Shown in pieces: positions 35,488-46,500 of a stretch of 64,000 nt of DNA (its first letter is position 1; the number at the start of each line of letters is the position of its first letter). A program made the translations under genes and the position numbers. The notes beneath the pieces are model-generated. The model was given only the letters and a program-made list of their open reading frames with translations. It was not told where the DNA came from and made no database searches. Source of the stretch: Manihot esculenta (lineage: Eukaryota > Streptophyta > Magnoliopsida > Malpighiales > Euphorbiaceae); the NCBI RefSeq assembly GCF_001659605.2, contig NC_035166.2:18900225-18964224 (forward strand), given 5' to 3'.

Positions 35488-35948
35488 GGACTGTCTGCTC
35501 CAGCGAGGTGATGAGCTCGGCCTTCTGGACTAACATTCTCCGAGTGTCTTAAGCTGGGAACTTGTCTTTTGGGCTCTATTTGCCTAACTGCATGTTCTGT
35601 GATTGCGAGTCTCTTGGTGTGGGGCCATGTTTCTTTGGTTCACTTATTTTTGTCTTGCTTGACTTTGTATGCTATGGGCCTGTCTTGACCCTGGGCTTCA
35701 TTGTTCCGAGAGCTTATGAGTTTGTTTATCAGCCTTTGCTTCTTAAAGTGTCCTAGGCTTGTGTTGAGATCGGACTTCAATTCTCGTCATTATGTTTGCC
35801 TTGCCTTGCCTATTGTTTTTTCTTTTCCTTTTGGCTTTGCTCTATCTATGGTTTAATTTTTCTTGAGTTTAGTTTTATACGGCTTTAGCTCGGATTCAGC
35901 TTTTTCGGGTTTGATTCTTCCCTTTTTAGTTTTTTAGGTTTGCTTCGA
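35488..35948 (-). other. 3' noncoding region of the Tat element
   Basis: T-rich on the plus strand. On the minus strand near 35540-35490 a short stretch MLVQKAELITSLEQTVQK looks coiled-coil-like and could be a remnant of an extra frame, but an in-frame stop sits just upstream. No polypurine tract or LTR was recognised with certainty. Confidence 0.4.
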
Positions 35949-36472
35949 GATTCAGGCACGTTGGCCTTACTGTCGCTTTGTCATCTCAGCCGGTTTTGTG
36001 GTGCCGGGGTCATTTTCTGAGCCTGGTCACCTACCTCACTGAGGTCTTGCGCAAGATTCAGGCACTTTGGCCTTACTGTCGCTTCGTCATCTCAGCCGGT
36101 TTTGTGGCGCCGGGGTCATTTTCTAAGCCCGGTCACCTACCTCACTGAGGTCTTGCGCAAGATTCAAGCACTTTGGCCTTACTGTCGCTTCGTCATCTCA
36201 GCCGGTTTTGTGGCGCCGAGGTCATTTTTTGAGCCCGGTCACCTACCTCACTAAAGTCTTGCGTAAGATTCAGGCACTTTGGCCTTACTGTCGCTTCGTC
36301 ATCTCAGCCAATTTTGTGGCACCGGGGTCATTTTCTGAGCCCGGTCACCTACCTCACTGAGGTCTTGCGCAAGATTCAGGCACTTTAGCCTTAATATCGC
36401 TTCGTCATCTCAGCCGGTTTTGTGGCGCCGGGGTCATTTTCTGAGCCCGGTCACCTGCCTCACTGAGGTCTT
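35949..36472 (-). repeat. Five tandem 106-bp repeats in the Tat element 3' region
   Basis: The GATTCAGGCAC-type start recurs at 35949, 36055, 36161 (as GATTCAAGCAC), 36267 and 36373, an exact 106-bp period with few substitutions. The unit contains GTCGCTTCGTCATCTCAGCC and a GGCGCCGGGGTCATTTT stretch. As 106 is not a multiple of three it is noncoding. Tandem repeats between pol and the 3' LTR are known in Tat/Ogre elements and can seed satellites. Confidence 0.9.
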
Positions 36473-36632
36473 CTTTTCCTCTTTTTAATGCCTGTTATTT
36501 TTTCTTTAAGGAAAAATAAAGCAAGTAATTGACGGCGCCAGAAAATCCGAATTGTGTGGTCTACTTTATTCACATTGTTCTAAATACGAGCGTTCATATT
36601 ACATTGAATATATTTCAAGGGAAGTACCTTTT

Positions 36633-39600
36633 CTAATGTTGGATGTTCCATGAGTGAGGCTCTGGATTCCCTTGCATATCTTCAATTCGGTATACGCCTG
36701 GCTTGACCACCTTGGTTACTCTGAAAGGACCTTCCTAGGTTGGTGCTAGCTTTCCTATTGCCGCTCTCTTTCCTGTGGCCTCTAGCTTTCTTAGCGCTAG
36801 GTCTCCTACCTTCAGACTCTTTTCTCTGACCCTTTGATTGTAGTAGCGAGTTGCTTTCTGTTGGTAAGCCGCGGTTCTGATTTGTGCTTCCTCCCTGATT
36901 TCTTCTAGGGCGTCTAGGTTGCTTCTCAGCCTATCGTTGTTACTGTCTTCATTGTTGAACTAGACTCGATGAGTGGGAACCTGCAGCTCAATGGGAACCA
37001 CTGCTTCAGTTCCAAATGCTAGTGCAAAAGGTGTCTCTTTCGTTGGCATTCGTGGGGCGGTCCGAATTGCCCACAGGATGCTGTTGAGTTCTTCTACCCA
37101 ATTCTTCTTTGCTCCATCCAGTCGCTTTTTCAGTCCCTGGAGGATAGCTTTGTTAGTAACCTCTGTCTGTCTGTTAGTTTGGGGATGGGACACCGAGGAG
37201 AATTTGTGCCATATGCCCATATTTCTTGTGAATTCTTTAAAGATCCTGCAGTCGAACTGCTTGCCGTTGTCTGATATAAGCACCCTCGGTATCCCAAACC
37301 GGCAGATAATGTTGTCCCATACAAAGTCTATCATTTTTCTTGTTGTGATAATGGGGATTGCTTCGGCTTCTGGCCATTTCGAAAAATACTCCACAGCCAC
37401 TACTACAAATTTCTTCTGTCCTGTGGTTTTGGGGAAAGGACCCAGGATGTCAATTCCCCACTGTGAAAATGGCCACGGACTGGATATGCCGCATTGAGGG
37501 GTGGCTGGAATGTTAATTGCGTTGGCGAACCTTTGGCACACGTCGCATTTTCTGACGAATTCCTCCGTCTCCTTCTTAACTGTGGGCCAGTAGTATCCTT
37601 GCCTGAAAATTTTGTTCGCCAATTTTCCTGCTCCTTCGTGAGCTCCACAGATTCCTTGATGAATCTCTTCCATGACCCTGGTTGCTTCCTCCGGGCTTAC
37701 ACATCGAAGCCATGGGCTGGACTTCCCTCTCCCGTACAGGGTTCCCCTTACTGCTTAGTAATTGGCAGCTCGGGCTGCAATTTTCCTTGCCTCGGCTCTA
37801 TCTTCCGGGAGTTTCCCCTTTTTTAGATATTCCAGGTATGGGGTCATCCAGTTCTTTTCTCCCCTGATTTCCATCACCGCAGTGGGTTTCTCATAGGCCA
37901 GTGTGCTAACATGTTGCAAGTACACCTCATTTGGGAGTTGCTCTAATTCTTCTTTAGACAAACGGCTAAGCAAGTCTGCCTCCTCATTCTCTTCCCTAGG
38001 TATTCTCTGATACCGCACTTTAATTCCTTGTTCGTCAAGCTCAACTTCTACAGCTTTCACCTTTGCCTGGTATTTTTGCATAGTGGGATCTCTTGCTTGG
38101 TATGCTCCAGTCACCTGGTTGATTACCAGCTGGGAATCGCTGTTTATCACAAGGTCTGTTACCCCTACTTCCATTGCTATCAGCATTCCGTTTATCAGGG
38201 CTTCGTATTCCGCTGCATTGTTGGAAGCACTGAACTCTAGTCGCAGGGCATAACAAACTTTGAATCCTTCAGGTCCCTTCAACATTATTCCTGCACCGCT
38301 GCCCCCAGCACTGGATGCCCCATCCACGTACAACTTCCATCTAAATTCTTGCGAAGGCTATTTACTCCTTTCTTCCCTCGTTTTCGGCGTTTCTTCATTG
38401 GATTTTCCTCGCTTTTCATTAAAGGAACACTCCGCTATGAAGTCAGCAAGGGCTTGGGCCTTGATGTTTGTCCGAGGTCAGTATTCCAAGCAGTATGGGC
38501 CAATTTCAACAGACCAAGCTAGCATCCGTCCTGACGTTTCGGGCCTGTGAAGAATCTTCTTTAAGGGTTGATCTGTCATCACTATTCCTTGATGGCTTTC
38601 AAGGTACACTCTGAATTTTCTCACTGCTAACAGGAAAGCGTATTCCACCTTCTCTATACTTAAATATTTAACTTCCGCATCCTTGAGTACCTTGCTGACA
38701 TAAAATATCGGTTTCTGCTCTCCTCCTTCTTCTCTTACTAACACTGCACTGATGGCCTATTCTGAGGCGGACAAATAGATCAGGAGCTCTTCTCCGGGTA
38801 GTGGGCTGCTGAGTATGTACTGCGAACTGAGGTACCGTTTGAGTTCCTTGAAAGCTTCTCGATAGTCCTCGGTCCACTCAAAGTTGGGAACTTTTCTCAG
38901 TTTCTTGAAGAATGGCAGACACCGCTCTGCAGATTTGGACATAAAACGGTTAAGTGCTACCACCCTCCCTGTGAGCCTTTGCACATCTCTTATACAGGTC
39001 GATTCATGCATTTTAAGTATGGCTTCCACCTTTTCAGGGTTCGATTCGATTCCCTTGTCACTGACCATGTACCCCAAGAATTTTCCTCCCCTGATGAAGA
39101 AGGCACACTTTGCTGGGTTCAACTTCATCCGGTACTGTTCTAGCACTTCAAATACCTCTTTCAAATCTGCTAAGTGTTGTTGGAAAGTCTGACTTTTCAC
39201 CACCATGTCATCCATATATACTTCCACGTTTCTCCCTATCTGGTTCTTGAAAATTTTGTTCATTAGTCTCTGATAGGTTGCTCCTGTGTTCTTCAGCCCA
39301 AACGGCATGGCCTTATAACAATATGTCCCATCCTCCGTTATGAACGAAGTCTTCTCCTCATCTGACCTGTCCATTGGAATTTGATGATAATCAGACATAG
39401 CATCCAAAGACGACATATAATCAAAACCAGCCGTGGAGTCGACCATTTTATTAATATCAGGGAGGGGGTAACAATCTTTGGGACATGCCCGGTTCAGGTT
39501 AGTAAAATCTATACACATCCTATACTTGCCATTGGCCTTTTTAACTAGTACAGGATTTGCCAACCATTGTAGGTACATTACTTCCCTGATGAATCCTGCT

Positions 39601-42215
39601 TCATCTAGCTTTTGCACCTCCTCCCTGGTAGCTTGTTGCTTCTCTTTCCCTACTACTTTCTTCTTCTGCTTTACTGGCTTAGCCTCAGGAAGGACGTTCA
39701 GCTTGTGGGTCATTATCTCAGGGTCTATCCCGGGCATGTCAGAAGGCTTCCAAGCGAAGCTTGAGGTGTGACTTCGGATCAAAGCCATGGCTTCTATCTT
39801 TTGTTCTTTAGTCAGGCTGGTGTTGAGACTGAAAACCTTATCTGTTTCTGCTTTCGATAAGGGGAAGGTTTCCAGCTCCTCTACCGGTTCTGTCCTGGCC
39901 TCTATCTTCTCATCTCTGACTTCCATGACCTCTGGGTCGCATTGCTCGTCAGTTGGGCTTGGCTCGGCCACTGTGGCTATGTATACCGCCCTTGCTTCTT
40001 CCTACCGACCTAGAACTATCCCTACTCCTGCTTCTGTGGGTAACTTCATAGCCATGTATCTGATGCTGGTCACGGCCTCAAAATCGTACAGAGTAGGTCT
40101 TCCCAATATTGCATTGTAGTTTAAGGGGAGCTTTACCACTAGAAACATAGCGTAGTGGGTTCGAGATTGGGGCGGTTCTCCTAGGGTCAGCGCCACCTTT
40201 ATCTTCCCTTCCACAGCAATTGGAGTTCCTCTAATTCCCTTTATTGGGGCTTGATCCCTTACCAATTGATCTTCTGTGATTCTCATCTGCTGGAAGACTC
40301 TGTATGGCAGTAGATTCACCTTGCTTTCGTCGTCGACCAGGATATTCCTAACTCGGTAGTTGTGAATGACAGCCTGAATGACGAGAGTATCGTCGTGAGG
40401 CATCTGGATGCCATGAGCATCTTCTAGGGAGAAAGAGATGACTACAGAGGAATGGCCCACCACCTGCATCACTTCATTGCTGCTTCCCTCCTCATCACTA
40501 TTCCTCTTCTTCCCTCTTCTGCTCATCCTACCTCCAGTTCCTTCGACAATCATATTGATGGTCCCGCTAGAGCCATCATTGACTAGCCTTGCTCCCAACC
40601 TTCGGGGCTTTTCCACTGCAGGGTTTTGCTGAGGTCTTTCTCCCTCAGGTTTCTTCACAAAGTTTCAGAGGTGGCCTCTCTTTATTAGTTTTTCTATTTC
40701 ACTAATCAGCTGGTAGCAGTCATTAGTATCGTGGCCATGAGTGCGGTGGTACTGACAATATTTGTCAGGATCCCTCCAATTTGCTTCTGCCTTCATGGGT
40801 TTGGGCCACTGAAGAAATTCTTTGTCCTGGACTGCTACAAGCACCTCGGCTCTGGAGGCATTTAGGGGGGTGATTGCTTCTGGGATCCGTAGGGGTGGCC
40901 TCTGCTCTCTTCTGTCCCAGGGCTGTTTGTCTATCTCGGGCCCCCTATTCGATCTCTTCTCATGCCTGTCCGTCCTCCTTTCATGTCTGTCCGACCTCCT
41001 TTCTTCCGGTACTTTTCTCCTTTCGGTTGCTTCCTCAGCAAATCTGCTGGTTGTTAAGGCATCATCCTGCCTTATGTACTTTTCCGCTCTCTTCATCAGT
41101 TCTACCAAAGAAATGGGCGGTTTCCGGCATAGCGAGCCAAAAAACTCCGGGGATGTGGTCCCCTTCTGCATAGCTTCTACGGCTCTTCCTTCATCTAGCT
41201 CGGGTATCTGTAGGGCCTCCGTATTGAAACGGGCTACATATTCCCTTAAGGACTCGTTCTTCTTCTGCCTGACAGTCTCCAGGTAACTGGTTTTTCTGTC
41301 AGCCGGTACCCCTACTATAAACCGGCTGATAAAGATGTTGGCGAGGTCACTGAAACTTTTGATGCTCCCGGCCTCCAGGCTATTGAACCAGGCTCTCGCT
41401 GGGCCTGTAAGCGTTGTAGGGAATACCTTGCACATCAAGGCATCCGATAAGGTCTGCAACTCTATGAAAGTTTTGTAACTAAGGATGTGCTCTCTCGAGT
41501 TCCCTACACCATCATATGCTACCATGGGTGGCATCATAAATTTTTTAGGTATGGTCTCCTACTGAATCCATCCTGAGAATGGTGACGTCGTGGGCAAAAG
41601 GATCTGCCTGCGGTCTTTGGCCCCCAACTCAACTAATAGTTGTTCCTTCATCTTTTGCAACTTCTGATCTACTCCTTCTTCCTCCTGTCTAGGTTTCTTC
41701 TCCGGGCGATATTCTTCTCTCCATTCTTCATTTTCTGATCTCCCAACTGTCCTCATGGAGTAGCTCTCCACTTCGTCATTCTCTATAAGCTCTCTCATTC
41801 TTCTTCCGTGAGCTCTGGCCACCGGTTCTTCTTCCCTATCAATTCTTCCGCTTCTTTCTCCTGTCTCTCTGCTACTCTGTTGAGGAATTGGCTGGTTAAA
41901 GGTTGGTTGGAGTTCGTTGGTCTGGACTCTTTCGGCTATTGGAGGTGCACTTGACGGGGTGTCAAGGCGTCTTTGCTGCATTATCTGCCCCAGCCACTGG
42001 GCAGTGTTCTGTAATTTGAGGGCCATGGCCTGAAGGTCTTAGTTGGATATGGTTGGTAGGGGTGCGTTTCCTGCCGAGCTTGGCGAGGGATTGATCAGTG
42101 TTGGTGATTGGCTGATGGGAGTTGCAAGACTAGAAAAAGAGAACTGTTGTCCTTCTTAGGTAGGGTTTGGGTCACTTGGAGTGTTAATAACGTGGTATTC
42201 ATTGTTGTTTGCCAT
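36633..42215 (-). pseudogene. Tat-lineage gag-pol: one frame, about eleven nonsense codons, no frameshift
   Basis: A frame of 1861 codons runs from MANNNEYHV (42215) to the final TAG at 36633. Gag occupies the first 500 or so residues, with a zinc-knuckle-like CQYHRTHGHDTNDC. The protease site near residue 628 reads DDES instead of D-x-G-S/A. RT has Y-M-D-D near residue 1001. RNase H follows, then a second archaeal-type RNase H starting YVDGASS (about 1295), then integrase with zinc region (about 1525) and D-D-E core (SDNGKQF about 1649). Premature stops lie near 42157, 42041, 41559, 40665, 40002, 38757, 38478, 38357, 37755, 36960 and 36736. Most can be explained by single C-to-T or G-to-A changes (CAG, CAA, CGA or TGG codons). 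The frame itself is never shifted. It is a dead copy. Confidence 0.9.
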
Positions 42216-42277
42216 TGTGGATCTCAGTGGGGGTTATGAAAATGGAAACTTTGGAGACGAAAAGATCTTCTTCGGCT

Positions 42278-42293
42278 CCCACAGACGACGCCA
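42278..42293 (-). promoter_or_regulatory. Primer-binding site of the Tat element
   Basis: Minus strand TGGCGTCGTCTGTGGG, directly after the LTR end TATCA plus two bases. This resembles the TGGCGCCGTCTGTGGG site typical of Tat elements, with one C-to-T change. Confidence 0.7.
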
Positions 42294-42295
42294 AT

Positions 42296-42753
42296 TGATA
42301 CACTGTGATTCAGAGAAAAAATAAGATTTACAATGGTTGATTTAGCTTAGCTTGAGGGGAGGGTGCGCCCTTCCCTTTATTCTTTTCCTTTTTTTCACCA
42401 TGACGTCTAATGGCCTCTCTGCTACAGGGACGTCTGTCTCTATCATTCAGCTCCGTATGTACGGTGATGTCAGTTCCCCTTACTCATGTCAGGCGGTAAT
42501 TTAATTCCCCCCAGAGCGCGTGCAAGAAGGGCTGCGGAAAGACCGAGCCTGCTATCCATTCTTGGGTCCCATCATGGGGCTGGCTTCAACACAGCAAGTT
42601 CTGGGCTCAAAGGTGGCCCAAGTCGGCTGATGTCTTCAGGTCCGGTCCATTGCCGTGGGCAGACTTTTCTTGAGGCGCTCTAGGCTCTGGGCCGACCTGC
42701 GCTATCATGGGCCCTGGCCCGGTCTGAAAGGGGAAGGAACCCAGCGATTATCA
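42296..42753 (-). repeat. 5' LTR of the Tat element
   Basis: About 458 bp; on the minus strand it starts TGATAATCGCTGG and ends CACAGTGTATCA next to the primer site. The ends form the short inverted repeat TGATA/TATCA. The outer boundary is inferred, as there is no second LTR to compare and no target duplication was found. Confidence 0.65.
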
Positions 42754-43243
42754 CCGCCATTTTTATTAGTGTTCACTAGTGATATAGAAGCTTTTGATTA
42801 CCTGTGAAATCAGCACAAACTCGGCAAGAATAATGTGAGAAAAAGTTGTCGGTGATTACATTTAAATCCAGTTAGCTTGCTTCATTGAAGCAGGAAAGGG
42901 AAGTCTTGTGTTAGACTAGATGGCAAGAAGTCTTGCCCTCTTGATCATATGTGGGAGTCTTAGGATCTTTATAAAGGGTATGAGAAAGATAGACTGAAAA
43001 ATCATTTCATGAAGTTTTCAAGTTCTTCTCATCAATCTACAATGATGGGTTACTCAAGTTATTTGTAATTTTTTAATTTTTTTTTCAACTTTTAATTTAA
43101 TCGTTTTAAGAAATTATTTCCTAGATGTATAGGCTAGGAAGCCAGGTGGAAAGAGATTGATGGGTTTTATTTTATTATTTATTTTCTTAATAAATTTATG
43201 TGCTTACAGAATTTTAAGAATTCTATTGCTGTGAAATGGATCT
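42754..43243. other. Unassigned DNA between the Tat element and element F
   Basis: About 490 bp of moderately AT-rich sequence with a T run near 43070-43085. No frame of interest, no LTR ends and no match to other parts of the window. It is probably older host sequence. Its last bases CTTTC are the left target duplication of element F. Confidence 0.4.
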
Positions 43244-43248
43244 CTTTC

Positions 43249-43344
43249 TGTAACGACCCGAAAATCGGATTGCTACCGGCGCTAGGATCCAGATCGGCTT
43301 AAGGCCGCCGGGACCCGTAGCAATCCGATTTTCGGGTCGTTAAA
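43249..43344 (+). repeat. Snap-back palindrome replacing the 5' LTR of element F
   Basis: Bases 43249-43322 are the reverse complement of the last part of the family LTR (TGTAACGACCCG... to CCGTAGCA). Bases 43323-43344 are the LTR end in normal orientation (ATCCGATTTTCGGGTCG..). Both arms carry the variant GCAATCCG that, among the LTRs here, is found only in the 3' LTR of F, while A to E have GCGGTCCG, GCAGTCCG or GTTACCGG types. The switch point coincides with a GTAGCA microhomology. Arms of about 27 bp can form a hairpin with a loop of about 40 bp. One arm end reads TTAAA instead of TTACA. Confidence 0.93.
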
Positions 43345-43347
43345 GAA

Positions 43348-43384
43348 TGGTATCAGAGCCCTAGGTTCATATGGTCGGACCTAG
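43348..43384 (+). promoter_or_regulatory. Element F primer-binding site and adjacent hairpin
   Basis: TGGTATCAGAGCC at 43348-43360, then the inverted repeat CTAGGTTC / GGACCTAG (43361-43384), as in D. Confidence 0.85.
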
Positions 43385-43522
43385 AGTGTCGGGCTCATAG
43401 ATGTTATAGAAGGTCAAGCATCGTAGGAAAGGTCATGTCCACTAGGATAGGATGTGGAGTCCTGCCTTATATGATGATGTGGTATGCTATGATATGAATG
43501 ATATGCTATGATGTGTGATGCG

Positions 43523-43546
43523 GGTTCATGTGTGCCCACATGAACC
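43523..43546 (+). promoter_or_regulatory. Element F leader hairpin upstream of gag
   Basis: Arms GGTTCATGTG and CACATGAACC with loop TGCC, identical to the hairpin in D. Confidence 0.6.
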
Positions 43547-43594
43547 ATATGATGCTAATGTTTATGTGATGTGTACTGTTTTTCAGAAAACAGG

Positions 43595-46500
43595 ATGAGA
43601 GGAACTCGTCGATCAGCAAGATTGACTGGAGTACCACCTGAGGATGAGGGCACGAGCGCCCGTCCTCCAGCATTGCCTAGGGCAATGTCTAGTAGGTCTA
43701 ACAGAGATAGAGCAGTAAGAGACCCTAGAAGGTCTTTGGATCAGGAAGAAGTAGATCAGTTAGAGGAACAGTTCAGGGAGGAGCGTCCGAGGACATGGGG
43801 GATGATATGGATATAGAGCAGAGGAGGGATGGCAGTCTGGGAGTCAGTATGTCAGAAGAAGGAATGGGAGAATCCCAAGGAGGCACTCAGGCCTCGGGAT
43901 TTGTTTAGCCACCTTACTACCCACCCTTCTCACAAAACCCTGGGTATTCGATGGGAGGCACATCGGACTACCACAGCTTTAGCCCTTATCCCACACAGAT
44001 GCCATACCCACCTTACTACCCACCATATTCACAGTACCCAATGTATCCACCCCCACCTTATTATCCAAATCCAGCAAACCCTACCCCAGGGGATGCTGCA
44101 CCTCCTTCCCCAGCAGAACCAGCAGCCCCAGTTACCCAACCTCCTAGACCTAGCTCAGCCAGTGGGAGCAAGGTCAAGATGACCGACTATATGAAGTTGG
44201 GTGCTCCCCAGTATGAAAAAGGGGATGACCCGTTTGTGTATCTGGAGAGGGTCAAGGTGATCACAGATGAGATTGGGGCTGATGATAGTAGAGCCATACA
44301 GATGGCTGGGTTCACACTTAAGTGCAAGAAGGCACGAGAGTGGTTCAAGAATTATGTGAACCCGAAAGTGGATAGCATGTCTTGGGAAGAGTTTGCAAAC
44401 GAGTTTGCGGGATGGGCTTTCCCCGATAGCTCGAGGGAGCTAAAAATGATTGAGTTTGAGCAGTTGAGGCAAACTGATGAGATGGGTGTAGAGGAGTTCA
44501 CAGACAGATTTTTGGAGCTGTTGCCTTTTTCAGGGCAAAGCCTTGACACGGATCAGAAAAAGTCAAGGAGGTATATCATGAAACTCCACTCCAGATATTC
44601 CTCCTTGATCCAGTCAGCAGATAGGGAGAGCTTCCATGCCATAGTGGATATGGCCCGGAAAATGGAGGCCAGTGCCATCGTTCAGGGAACAGTTAAACAG
44701 TCAGTGGCACAGCCTTCTGGTTCTAAGACCCCAGGCTCTTCTTCTTTTAGTGCAGCAGCTTCAGGCAGCAAGAGGTGGAACAGTACCACCAAGAAGCCAA
44801 AGAAGAACAAGTTTTGGAACAAGGTTAAGTCCAGTCTGGGACTAGGGAGCGGCTCAAGCTCTGGTGCTGATAATGCAGTTTGTGCAAAGTGTGGTAGGCT
44901 ACACAGGGGAGTTTGTCGGGCTGGGACAGCAGCCTGCTTCAGATGCGGGCAAGAGGGACACATGGCTCGGGAGTGTCCTAGGGCAGCTTTTGGGGCACAG
45001 TCTCAGCAGGCAGCTTCTGGTAGTGTGGCTCAGCCAGCAGCTCCAGCCATGACTCAGGCCAGTGGCAGAGGCAGAGGGAGAGGGGCAGCCTCTTCTTCAG
45101 CGGGTTTTAGAGGTGAAGGTCCATCAGCTCCAGCACGGATCTTCACGATGACTCAGCAGGAGGCAGATGCATCTAACACCGTGGTGGCAGGTAATTTAGT
45201 CATTGGTTGTTCAGATGTGTATGCCTTGATGGACCCTGGTGCATCTCATTCTTTTGTTACACCGAGAGCCGTCCAGAGGTTAGGGTTGATGATCTCTGAG
45301 TTAGAGTGTCCTCTCTGGGTCAGTGGACCCAAGTGTGATCCATCAGTGGCAGAGTCAGTCTGCCAGTGTAGTCCTGTGTTTGTTGAGGGAAGATGCATGT
45401 CCGCCGACCTTGTGGTTCTAGACTTGACAGATTTTGACGTCATTCTAGGGACGGACTGGTTATCTACCCATGGTGCTACCTTGGACTGCAGGGACAAGGT
45501 AGTCAGGTTCAGAGGTCAGGATGGGTCTGAGGTTGTCTTCAGAAGAGACAAGAGGGGTACACCTAGAGGTCTGATATCAGCTCTTCAGGCTCGTAGGTTG
45601 CTTAGGAGGGGATGTCAGGGGTATTTGGCTCATGTGAGAGAGCTTAACAGTCAGGTTAGAGAGCCCGCCTCGGTGCCAATGGTTAGAGAGTTTCTAGACG
45701 TCTTCCCAGACGAGCTGCCAGGTTTACCACCTGATAGGGAGATAGAGTTCGAGATAGAATTGATGCCTGGAACCCGACCGATCTCTATCCCTCCCTACAG
45801 GATGGCGCCAGCAGAATTGAAAGAGTTGAAGGAACAGTTGCAAGAGTTGGTAGAAAAGGGCTTCATCCGACCGAGCACTTCACCTTAGGGTGCACCAGTT
45901 TTGTTCGTGAGAAAGAAGGATGGATCCCTTAGACTTTGTATCGACTACAGACAGTTGAACAAAGTCACTACCAAGAACAAGTACCCTCTGCCAAGGATCG
46001 ACGATCTATTTGACCAGCTAGCCGGAGCAGGTTGTTTCTCCAAAATAGATCTGAGATCGGGGTACCACCAGTTGAGGATTAGAGATGAGGATGTGCCAAA
46101 GACGGCTTTCAGGACCAGATATGGGCATTTTGAGTTCCTTGTAATGCCGTTCGGGTTAACTAACGCCCCTGCAGCATTCATGGACTTCATGAACAGAGTG
46201 TTTAGCCAGTACCTGGATCACTTTGTTATTGTCTTCATAGATGATATCTTAGTGTATTCCAGGAATGCAGAGGAGCATGCCCATCATCTGCGGTTGGTCT
46301 TGCAGACCTTGAGGGAACATGGCTTGTATGCCAAGTTCTCTAAATGTGAGTTATGGCTGAGGAGCATTTCGTTCTTGGGGCATGTAGTGTCGGAGAATGG
46401 GATTGAGGTAGACCCCAAGAAGACAGAAACTGTGGCTAACTGGCCTAGACCCACTTCAGTGATGGAGATCAGGAGTTTCTTGGGTTTGGCAGGTTACTAC

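Larger units (their letters stand above)
35488..42753 (-). mobile_element. Decayed Tat-lineage Ty3/gypsy element, minus strand, 3' LTR not found
   Basis: From right to left: 5' LTR 42296-42753, primer site, one gag-pol frame 42215-36633, and a 3' noncoding stretch with five 106-bp tandem repeats. The second, archaeal-type RNase H after the normal RNase H, the primer site and the integrase sequence fit the Tat group (Retand/Ogre relatives). No copy of the 5' LTR occurs on the left; the element seems to end at or near 35488, beside the miniature LTR. Confidence 0.85.

Noticed and set aside
35562..35756. 64-codon plus-strand open frame in the Tat 3' region
   Set aside because: Short, hydrophobic by T-rich composition, with no recognisable domain and no conserved context.
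36973..37497. 174-codon plus-strand open frame opposite the Tat integrase
   Set aside because: It is the shadow of the conserved integrase frame on the other strand and has no domain of its own.
37494..37826. Plus-strand open frame of 110 codons
   Set aside because: Antisense to the RNase H-integrase part of the Tat element; no independent support.
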